The notes under the pieces were generated by a model that saw nothing but the letters and a program-made list of their open reading frames with translations, was not told where the DNA came from and searched no databases. DNA of 24,905 nt, taken from the IMG/VR virus record IMGVR_UViG_3300009529_000044, positions 1 through 24,905 of that record. One strand, given 5' to 3'. The DNA is from a virus. Both the position numbers and the translations under genes were made by a program. Position 1 is the stretch's first letter. Each line of letters starts with the position of its first letter. Shown piece after piece: positions 1 through 5,143 of the stretch.

Positions 1-70
1 AGCCTCTTATAATTCACTGCCAGATATCTCAGGGCATCGACTATATGCGTGGCCCAATTATCTAGAGGCT
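1..70. other. Imperfect hairpin exactly at the window end
   Basis: Bases 1-14 (AGCCTCTTATAATT) pair with bases 56-70 (AATTATCTAGAGGCT). The stem is 7 bp plus 6 bp with a small internal loop (one base against two), closing a loop of about 41 bases. The outer arm starts at base 1. Because of the terminal inverted repeat, the same hairpin lies at 24836-24905. It is inside terminase coding sequence, so it could be chance. Its position exactly at both ends is why it is listed. Confidence 0.6.
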
Positions 71-123
71 TAGACTGATAGCAGGCTTTGACTTCGTCGT
101 AGGAGCGGGAGTATTCTCTTATC
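1..123. repeat. Left copy of a 123-bp perfect terminal inverted repeat
   Basis: Bases 1-123 are the exact reverse complement of bases 24783-24905. Identity stops at base 124 (GCGCGC here, TTTACC on the reverse complement of the right end). The whole repeat lies inside the 3' part of the large terminase gene, here in its native context. No gene or operon boundary coincides with the inner edge of the repeat. It may be a true inverted repeat, an inverted rearrangement or a fold-back chimera. Confidence 0.97.
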
Positions 124-1262
124 GCGCGCAGCCCAAGCTGGCAGTTATCTTTGTGAACTCTAATCTTCTGAAAGAGGTAACGCATGGACTCGATGCCATC
201 TTCGAAATTAACCTTAGGCGTTATCTGGAAAATCCATCCGGCCTTCCTTGCCTGCATCAATCTAGACTCTGTTGATTGCCACCCCTGGTGTCCCTGCTTA
301 ACATCATGGGGCATAAAATGGCTCCCCCATTGAAGACCAAGGCTTTGGCGCATCTGCTCTGCCTTATCAAGATAAAACTTAAGGCCCTGTCCTGAGTCAT
401 GAAGCAACCCAATTAGATTCACATACTGCCCATCCACCTGAAACAGCCATCCGGCAGTAGCATCTGTGCCGCCCAAATCCCAAACAGAATGAAGAGGCAA
501 CCGAGGATTGGGAGGAAAAACGCAAACTCTTCCCTCACGCTCCATGTCTGAAATCTCACGCGTAAAGTATGCACCAACATTACCAACATCGAAATCACAA
601 TAAAACTCCTGCCGAATCATTTCTTCTGACATACCCATGCGCTTAGCCTCTTCTACCTGCTCCGGAGAGATAATAGGAGAGCCATCGTTTTTAAACGTTT
701 GCTCAATAGATAGGTGCTCTATATGGTACCTATCGTTATCACGTACAGCATCGTACAAATCAAAAAGATGATTCTTACCCCTTGGAGTGCTCTGTATAAT
801 CTCAAGCCCACCATTTTGAATTAGGATGGGATTAAGGTATTGCCTGGCAAGTGGATGATGGAGCGCGAATTCAGAATAGATAATAGTTACAGGATTGGTA
901 CCCATAAGTGAGTCAACATTGTTACTTCCAGCTAGCACTAGACGGGACCCATTGATAAGCTCTATTTCCATTCTAGCTTGATTCTTATGAGCAATCAGCG
1001 CCTCTGGAATATTTGCAATAAATGGTCTCCCATCAAAGTCCATACCATTCCAGATAACAGAGCGGGCCTGGCTATATAAAGGGAACAAATAAACATGCGT
1101 TCCAACACGTTGTAGAGCGCGCAATACCCAGAGCTGCATACAGGCAATATCCTTGCCTGCTCTTCGGTGAATAATGGCAACGGCGTTCTTTCCCTCATGG
1201 ATAGCTTTAAATAATCTAAGCTGGTGCGGGTACGGGTCTATGGTCGGTATTTTTAAGTACAT
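1..1262 (-). CDS. terL: Terminase large subunit (TerL), partial: 3' end missing
   Basis: This is the packaging motor ATPase and headful or site-specific nuclease, which acts at the portal of the procapsid. Starting at the ATG at 1262, 420 codons are open with no stop before the window edge. Visible motifs are a Walker A-type loop HRRAGKD (residues 32-38), a Walker B-type strand VTIIYSEFA (125-133, catalytic Glu131), a coupling motif QSTPRGK (157-163), a first nuclease aspartate in WDLGG (Asp262), and a final metal site HIVDALRY (His406, Asp409). The order fits the phage terminase ATPase plus RNase H-like nuclease fold. Position 130 of Walker B is Ser where many ATPases have Asp, a known variant in terminases. 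The start lies 15 bases after the RusA stop, with a weak GAG upstream, so it is probably cotranscribed and coupled. Only the tail after the DALRY motif seems to be missing. It has no stop codon here because the window ends. Confidence 0.95.
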   Translation of the reverse strand, partial: MYLKIPTIDPYPHQLRLFKAIHEGKNAVAIIHRRAGKDIACMQLWVLRALQRVGTHVYLFPLYSQARSVIWNGMDFDGRPFIANIPEALIAHKNQARMEIELINGSRLVLAGSNNVDSLMGTNPVTIIYSEFALHHPLARQYLNPILIQNGGLEIIQSTPRGKNHLFDLYDAVRDNDRYHIEHLSIEQTFKNDGSPIISPEQVEEAKRMGMSEEMIRQEFYCDFDVGNVGAYFTREISDMEREGRVCVFPPNPRLPLHSVWDLGGTDATAGWLFQVDGQYVNLIGLLHDSGQGLKFYLDKAEQMRQSLGLQWGSHFMPHDVKQGHQGWQSTESRLMQARKAGWIFQITPKVNFEDGIESMRYLFQKIRVHKDNCQLGLRAIREYSRSYDEVKACYQSKPLDNWATHIVDALRYLAVNYKR

Positions 1263-1277
1263 GCGCTCTTTTGGTAA

Positions 1278-1631
1278 TTAATAAAATACATCATCAATAA
1301 TAACATCTACCCTGCCATGCCTCTCAGAATGCCTTCTAACGATTAGCTCATCAATTTGAGAGTCATTAACATAGACCTCTGCCTTCTCTAAAGAATCCTG
1401 AAGTGCCTTCATAATGTTATCCAAGTCCCTGCGCCTATTATCTGGAGGGAAAGCAATTACTTCTAATCGCAATCTGGACTCTTTAGGGAAAAATCCTTTA
1501 TATTTACAGCAAAGAGCGATGACCTCTTTTCGATAAGCCATTCCTTTTGGAGAAATAAAATACCTATTACCATTTCTTCTCCAGTAAGTATTCGCAGAAG
1601 GAGGCCACGGAAGCGTCAGACTAAGAATCAT
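1278..1631 (-). CDS. rusA: RusA-family Holliday junction resolvase
   Basis: 117-residue endonuclease of the RusA family, which cuts four-way DNA junctions as a dimer. The N-terminus has the family signature PWPPSANTYWRR (residues 8-19). The core PPDNRRRDLDN (62-72) supplies Asp69 and Asp71, followed by Lys75 and by Asp90 in NDSQID. These match the catalytic Asp70, Asp72, Lys76 and Asp91 of E. coli RusA in order and spacing. The length is usual for the family. It starts in an ATGA overlap with the membrane-protein gene upstream and ends 15 bases before terL. Next to the terminase, its likely job is to resolve branched replicating DNA so the packaging motor does not stall, a role played by gp3 in T7 and gp49 in T4. 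That role is inferred from family and position. Confidence 0.93.
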   Translation of the reverse strand: MILSLTLPWPPSANTYWRRNGNRYFISPKGMAYRKEVIALCCKYKGFFPKESRLRLEVIAFPPDNRRRDLDNIMKALQDSLEKAEVYVNDSQIDELIVRRHSERHGRVDVIIDDVFY

Positions 1632-1852
1632 TCATCCCCTGAGCTTTTCTTATCTTCTGAGAAATCAACATCAACTCCATAGGCAACTAAAATAATTTCT
1701 GCTACTTGCTCAGCAGGGCTATCTATAGAATGGGAGAAGAATTTAAAGTAAATTCCGATACCAAAAGAGGATGCAATTAAGACAGCAGCTGCAACTTTAA
1801 CATAGCCCCCTTTGGTAAATATATCATGAACCACACTTTTAATTAGGCTCAT
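1628..1852 (-). CDS. Small single-span membrane protein
   Basis: 74 residues. A short basic N-terminus (about 18 residues, including FTKGGYVK) is followed by one hydrophobic span at about residues 19-37 (VKVAAAVLIASSFGIGIY). A 35-residue acidic C-terminal part then contains DSPAEQVAEIIL and VDVDFSEDKK. The pattern of one span followed by a DSPxEQxAE...(V/I)D(V/I)DFS tail recurs in small unnamed phage proteins, as I remember them. It has ATGA overlaps with the genes on both sides. The upstream sequence is only A-rich (AAGAAAAA), so translation probably depends on coupling. It could be a holin or another lysis accessory, because no other membrane protein of holin size is visible, but nothing in the sequence proves this. 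Confidence 0.8.
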   Translation of the reverse strand: MSLIKSVVHDIFTKGGYVKVAAAVLIASSFGIGIYFKFFSHSIDSPAEQVAEIILVAYGVDVDFSEDKKSSGDE

Positions 1853-2073
1853 TTTTTCTTAGTCGCAACTTTCTTTTTAGCTGCTGGCTTCTTTTTAGCT
1901 ACCGCCTTCTTCATGCCTTTAGACTCATCTCTGGAAGCCTTCTTAGCCATACCGACCTCTCCATAAGCTGTGCCGACTGCTCTCTTCTTGCTGTAACCAG
2001 CCTTTTCCATAACCTTCACATTTTTACGCATACCTTTTGCGGTTTCTGCCTTTTTTCCTTTAACTAATTTCAT
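1849..2073 (-). CDS. Lysine-rich basic protein with histone H1-like tail
   Basis: 74 residues with no hydrophobic segment. The first 45 residues (MKLVKGKKAETAKGMRKN... to about GMAKK) resemble small phage basic domains of the DUF6496 type. The last 25 residues are a low-complexity Lys/Ala tail (KKAVAKKKPAAKKKVATKKK) like the C-termini of histone H1 and bacterial H1-like proteins. It has ATGA overlaps with the genes on both sides. A nucleic-acid-binding role is likely from charge alone, and the position before RusA and TerL suggests DNA handling during packaging. No specific function can be assigned. Confidence 0.8.
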   Translation of the reverse strand: MKLVKGKKAETAKGMRKNVKVMEKAGYSKKRAVGTAYGEVGMAKKASRDESKGMKKAVAKKKPAAKKKVATKKK

Positions 2074-2246
2074 AACCCAGTCCCCTTAAGTTTACTCATA
2101 GAATTATTTTTTCTAGAACGAACAACTTTAGATTTTGGTTTGGCTTTAATGCTGGCAGGGCTAGCGCCTTTGTTACCATTACCGCAGCCACGAGAACTAA
2201 TTTCCTTAACCAGGCTTCGGCTATTTCCAGAAGGGCAACTGTTCAT
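2070..2246 (-). CDS. 58-residue small basic protein, coupled at both ends
   Basis: A short gene that is easy to miss. The ATG at 2246 overlaps the TGA of the preceding gene (ATGA), and its own TGA at 2070-2072 overlaps the ATG of the next gene, again as ATGA. It exactly fills the gap between two otherwise coupled genes, which is strong evidence that it is translated. The protein begins MNSCPSGNSRSLVKEISSRG and continues with a CGNGNKGAS stretch, then a Lys/Arg-rich half (KAKPKSKVVRSRKNN). It has no hydrophobic segment and two cysteines (residues 4 and 21). A short RGCG motif recurs in unnamed small proteins of podoviruses, as I remember them. The function is unknown. Confidence 0.75.
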   Translation of the reverse strand: MNSCPSGNSRSLVKEISSRGCGNGNKGASPASIKAKPKSKVVRSRKNNSMSKLKGTGL

Positions 2247-2383
2247 TTCTTTTTCCTCTTTTTGGGTTTCTTTCTGGCCTCGCTTAACGCAATAGCAATG
2301 GCTTGGTTGCGTTTAAATTTACCGGTAGATTCAAGCTCTTTTATATTCGAGCCGATATTTTTTTTACCCTTCTTTAGAGGCAT
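2243..2383 (-). CDS. 46-residue basic protein, DUF6496-like
   Basis: The best start is the ATG at 2383, giving MPLKKGKK followed by a short helical stretch (IKELESTGKFKRNQAIAIAL) and a polybasic end (KKPKKRKKK). The frame stays open upstream to 2449, but that extension runs deep into the coiled-coil gene and is poor in sequence character. From 2383 the overlap with that gene is only 20 bases. The KGKKNIGSNIKEL...RNQAIAIAL pattern resembles the DUF6496 family of small phage proteins. It ends in an ATGA overlap with the next gene. The function is unknown, and nucleic-acid binding is a guess from charge. Confidence 0.75.
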   Translation of the reverse strand: MPLKKGKKNIGSNIKELESTGKFKRNQAIAIALSEARKKPKKRKKK

Positions 2384-2645
2384 CGTCTGCATCCATATCA
2401 ATTGCTTTAATCTGATAATCAATCTCACCCACATGCCCAACAAGCACACTAATCCTCTGTTCAGTTTCTTTTAAGGATTTATTAAGGGCGTTATGCTGCT
2501 CTACTAAGCTGGTGTGTTCCTTCACAAGCACACTAATCCTCTGTTCAGTTTCTTTTAAGGATTTATTAAGGGCGTTATGCTGCTCTACTAAGCTGGTGTG
2601 TTCCCTCACAAGTAAATCTCGTCGTGCTTGTAATTTCTCTAACAT
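2364..2645 (-). CDS. Coiled-coil protein with an internal 28-residue duplication
   Basis: 93 residues from the ATG at 2645. This start is chosen over a TTG at 2660 because AGGAG (2651-2655 on the other strand) lies five bases before the ATG. The protein is almost wholly helical: LVREHTSLVEQHNALNKSLK and the following ETEQRISV form a 28-residue unit that occurs twice, with one Lys/Arg difference at the start of the unit. Twenty-eight residues are exactly four heptads, so the coiled-coil register is kept. The C-terminus is acidic (IDMDADDASKEG). It sits between a small gene downstream of the fibre cassette and the basic-protein cluster. It could be an oligomeric virion or chaperone-like protein. 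The function is unknown. Confidence 0.8.
   Translation of the reverse strand: MLEKLQARRDLLVREHTSLVEQHNALNKSLKETEQRISVLVKEHTSLVEQHNALNKSLKETEQRISVLVGHVGEIDYQIKAIDMDADDASKEG
2440..2612. repeat. 84-bp tandem duplication, two copies
   Basis: Unit 2440-2523 is repeated at 2524-2607, and the first five bases of a third unit follow (2608-2612). The copies differ at one position (T at 2521, C at 2605), which changes Lys to Arg. The period of 84 bp is 28 codons, so the coiled-coil gene stays in frame. Near identity implies recent duplication. Confidence 0.95.
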
Positions 2646-2660
2646 GTTAACTCCTATCAA

Positions 2661-2882
2661 TTAAATTGATTCATCTTCTTTGAATTCGACTGCTTTTACC
2701 GCAGCAGTTTGTACGTCAGCTAAAAGAGATTCCAGGCCGTCAAGACTAACTTTCTTGCTATCTGAAGACATGCTAATTGATACACCATCTCTCTTGATAA
2801 CTGTTCGTGTAACCAGAGTTGCTGACTTACTTTCTAAGTCTATGTTACTAATAATCGGTTTTAAAATTTCTTCTGTTAACAT
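2661..2882 (-). CDS. 73-residue conserved-type small phage protein
   Basis: Preceded by a consensus-like Shine-Dalgarno AAGGAG, spaced about eight bases from the ATG. The protein is mixed alpha/beta: TRTVIKRDGVSISMSS in the middle looks like a two-strand hairpin, flanked by helices, with an acidic C-terminus (EFKEDESI). It has no hydrophobic span and no cysteine. It follows the last fibre-like gene by 17 bases and precedes the coiled-coil gene, so it belongs to the same transcript. Not recognised as a named family. It may be a small accessory of the fibre region. Confidence 0.75.
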   Translation of the reverse strand: MLTEEILKPIISNIDLESKSATLVTRTVIKRDGVSISMSSDSKKVSLDGLESLLADVQTAAVKAVEFKEDESI

Positions 2883-2899
2883 TTTAAATCTCCTTAAAG

Positions 2900-4144
2900 T
2901 TAAGATAGTGCGTAAAGTGCTACTTTATATTGGACCCCGTTTATCTTCTGAATCATATACCCAGATATAGTGCCAGCCGTTGGATAAATCGTAGCATCAC
3001 CTCTAAATCCTACTGGATATGCAGCTGAACCAATCGCAATTCCGGGACCGTCATCACCTGACGTTGCACCCGTAGCTATAGTTGAAACAGCATTAGCACC
3101 TAATGCTATAGTCCCGCTAGCGCTAGAGGAATCAGATGAAGCCAACCACCCGGCAAAGGTATTGTTCGAGCCAGTTACCAATCCTACAGCTCCTGTTGCG
3201 CCCGCAGCTCCAGCGGCGCGCCCCAAGGCTGCGTTTTGACTTCCTGTGGTAAGATTCGCAAGCGTTGAATAACCAACCCCCACATTAAGTGCTCCGGTAG
3301 TAACTGGAGCCATTGCGCCAGAGCCAACCGCCGTGTTACCGGTCGCCGCAAAAGCAGAAGCGCTTAAGGTCATTTGCCCCACTGCTGTATTACTAGTTAA
3401 GGCGCCGCCTCCGGAACATAGCATTGAATAATAGCCAATTGCAGTATTACCAGAAGAGCCGGACCCTGCCGAATACATAGCCTGCTGACCAACCGAAGTA
3501 TTTTTTATTCCTGTAGTAATCGCTATCTGATTAGATGCGCCTACTGCTGTGTTATCATTACCGCTAAGTAATGCACCTAAAGTGTCAAAACCAATTGCAG
3601 TTGTGCGTACTGAACTTGTCGCGGCGTCCAAAGCTCCTTTACCAACTGCTGTATTAGTTAGAGTGTCAAACGCACCCTTACCAACCGTTATACCGTTAAC
3701 TGTGATATCAGCTAAAATATCATTGCCAATGCTCGGAACACCTGCAGCACTCGTTACGAGAAGGCCGTTATTCGCTGTAGCTAATCCTGCAACCGTACTC
3801 GTGGCCGAACTGTAAAGGAGCTGATTTGCAGTGGTCGAGGATAAACCTGTTCCACCTGAAGTGACGGGAAGGGCGTTTGTAAGCGCTAAAGCCACCGCAC
3901 TTAATGTACCTGCGCCATCCGTAGTAAATCCTGTATCACCATCTAATGCGCCAGCGTTATTATATTGAATCTCTGTGGTGCTACCTCCTGCAACTTCTGC
4001 TGCTATACTAACAACTAAATTAGACCATTTAATAGCAGAATCATCGGTTGGGCCATACGGAGAAATACCAAGGTAAAAAAGGTCATTTGCCCCTACCGTA
4101 GTAGATGGATTTACAGTATAAATTTGGTCAATATTTTGAGCCAT
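2900..4144 (-). CDS. Fibre-like protein with YadA-type beta-roll repeats
   Basis: 414 residues. The N-terminal 160 residues carry motifs common in phage fibres (TEIQYNNAGAL, LPVTSGGTGLSSTTANQLLY). Residues about 151-375 hold some twelve repeats with the core N-T-A-(V/I)-G, for example at 164, 198, 215, 233, 252 and 270, usually 17-25 residues apart. This core resembles the repeats that build the left-handed beta-roll of YadA-like trimeric adhesin heads. The last 35 residues (about 380-414) form a separate C-terminal strand-rich segment ending VQYKVALYALS. A good AAGGA ribosome site lies before the ATG at 4144. Its likely role is an accessory host-binding fibre or a side appendage of the tail or head. 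Trimerisation is inferred from the repeat type. Confidence 0.85.
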   Translation of the reverse strand: MAQNIDQIYTVNPSTTVGANDLFYLGISPYGPTDDSAIKWSNLVVSIAAEVAGGSTTEIQYNNAGALDGDTGFTTDGAGTLSAVALALTNALPVTSGGTGLSSTTANQLLYSSATSTVAGLATANNGLLVTSAAGVPSIGNDILADITVNGITVGKGAFDTLTNTAVGKGALDAATSSVRTTAIGFDTLGALLSGNDNTAVGASNQIAITTGIKNTSVGQQAMYSAGSGSSGNTAIGYYSMLCSGGGALTSNTAVGQMTLSASAFAATGNTAVGSGAMAPVTTGALNVGVGYSTLANLTTGSQNAALGRAAGAAGATGAVGLVTGSNNTFAGWLASSDSSSASGTIALGANAVSTIATGATSGDDGPGIAIGSAAYPVGFRGDATIYPTAGTISGYMIQKINGVQYKVALYALS

Positions 4145-4153
4145 GTGAATTCC

Positions 4154-4333
4154 TTAAAGAAGTACGAAGTCTTCCCCGCTTAATAGCAAGAATGATGTGT
4201 CGTCTAACAATAAAAATGTACCTGATACAGGCGGCTCACTACCGGCAGCTTCATTGTTAACAACAGAAAAAACACCCTCACGACCAAACGAGAAGTTAAT
4301 ATCAAACCCAAATGGAAAATCAGGATTTGTCAT
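4154..4333 (-). CDS. 59-residue small virion-cassette protein
   Basis: Starts at the ATG at 4333 in a TAATG overlap with the stop of the preceding gene. GGTGGA lies 8-12 bases upstream. An alternative ATG at 4354 would add seven residues. The protein begins MTNPDFPFGFDINFSFGREG and ends with a striking Leu/Asp pattern (FLLLDDTSFLLLSGEDFVLL) that looks like two short beta repeats of the LLLDD type. It has no transmembrane segment of full length. It lies inside the fibre cassette. The repeated end resembles small tail or fibre accessory proteins. The function is unknown. Confidence 0.7.
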   Translation of the reverse strand: MTNPDFPFGFDINFSFGREGVFSVVNNEAAGSEPPVSGTFLLLDDTSFLLLSGEDFVLL

Positions 4334-4686
4334 TAAGAGAATCCACCTTGCCACATACCAACACTCACAAAAGAAGTATCACTTACAGTTACGATACTTA
4401 TCGTTGTTCCGGCTGTCAATAAATAGGAAGCGGGCAATTCCCTTGATGTTGTCGCGGCAAATGTTGCAATCAAAGGCTGGACGGCAGTGGCCCCAGTAAC
4501 ATCTACAAAACATATTGTTCCAGGCTGGTAGATGAAAGAAACGGTATAGTAGGCAGCGCCTGAAGGAACAGTAATAGTATCCGCATTTCCATTTGTTAAA
4601 TTTGCATCATAAATAACATCTGGAGGCGTTGATGCATACGTGTTTTTACCGTTAGAGTCTTTGGCAAACTTTAGTGCTACAGTCAT
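4333..4686 (-). CDS. 117-residue fibre-cassette protein
   Basis: An AAGGA site precedes the ATG at 4686. The sequence is beta-rich throughout: FAKDSNGKNTYASTPPDVIY, then TITVPSGAAYYTVSF and PGTICFVDV, then LLTAGTTISIVTVSDTSFVS. The ITVPSG...FxxxPG pattern recalls small phage proteins predicted to be beta-sandwiches near tail fibres. Its stop overlaps the next start by one base (TAATG). It is probably a small structural component or capping protein of the fibre apparatus. The assignment rests on context and fold character only. Confidence 0.75.
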   Translation of the reverse strand: MTVALKFAKDSNGKNTYASTPPDVIYDANLTNGNADTITVPSGAAYYTVSFIYQPGTICFVDVTGATAVQPLIATFAATTSRELPASYLLTAGTTISIVTVSDTSFVSVGMWQGGFS

Positions 4687-4696
4687 AACAAATTCC

Positions 4697-5143
4697 TTAT
4701 TTTAAGATGTCAGGCATAAACGCCTTTAATGATTCCGGCGCACTTAGGACGCTTAAATCAACCGATTTTGGCATGTCCCTTAATGCCTGTTTTTGAGCAG
4801 CTATTTCATCTTGCTTCGGTACGTCTTTTGATTCTAAAGCACGTTGAAAGGGCACATCAAACGACTCAAGCTTTTTGTTTCTTATTTCGCGCAAGTTATT
4901 AAGATGGATGGCCCGTGCTTTATCTATATCAATTTCAATACCGTTGTTTAGTCGCCAAGCATTCCTGAAATACCGGTCAGTCGGGATGTCGTCTATACCA
5001 ACCACTTCACGACTGGCGTCCTTAGGAACTGACGACGAAACCAACGCATCGAAATCACCGCCATTAGAGATAAACTCAGGCGTGGGGATGACAATTGCCA
5101 CAGTTCCATCTTCTTGGGTGTAGGCTATTCGTGTATTAATCAT
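4697..5143 (-). CDS. 148-residue tail-fibre accessory protein
   Basis: An N-terminal beta part (TRIAYTQEDGTVAIVIPTPE) leads to DRYFRNAWRLNNG. A helical region follows (DIDKARAIHLNNLREIRNKK, ALESKD, IAAQKQALRDMPK) and the end is SAPESLKAFMPDIL. The combination of an FRNAW motif, a KA..IH...IR...K helix and a QKQALRD helix recurs in proteins encoded beside tail fibres in many phages, where they are usually called hypothetical or fibre-associated. The start overlaps the preceding stop (TAATG) and is preceded by GGGGG. It could be a fibre chaperone or a small fibre component. Confidence 0.8.
   Translation of the reverse strand: MINTRIAYTQEDGTVAIVIPTPEFISNGGDFDALVSSSVPKDASREVVGIDDIPTDRYFRNAWRLNNGIEIDIDKARAIHLNNLREIRNKKLESFDVPFQRALESKDVPKQDEIAAQKQALRDMPKSVDLSVLSAPESLKAFMPDILK

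Noticed and set aside
995-1198. A 67-codon minus-strand frame
   Set aside because: It lies out of frame inside terL, whose own frame carries all terminase motifs.
1628-1852. Firm holin call for the 74-residue membrane protein
   Set aside because: One membrane span and suitable size only. The acidic DFSEDKK tail and the position far from the lysozyme-like gene leave the function open.
2246-2449. 68-codon version of the DUF6496-like protein starting at 2449
   Set aside because: The extra N-terminal residues lie inside the duplicated coiled-coil gene and lack family character; the ATG at 2383 fits better.
2262-2474. 70-codon plus-strand frame opposite the basic protein and coiled-coil genes
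   Set aside because: No ribosome site; its sequence is the antisense of Lys-rich coding DNA. The same applies to the other long plus-strand frames across 2680-23810.
2440-2612. CRISPR-like repeat
   Set aside because: Only two directly adjacent 84-bp copies with no spacers, in frame inside a coding region; it is a gene-internal duplication.
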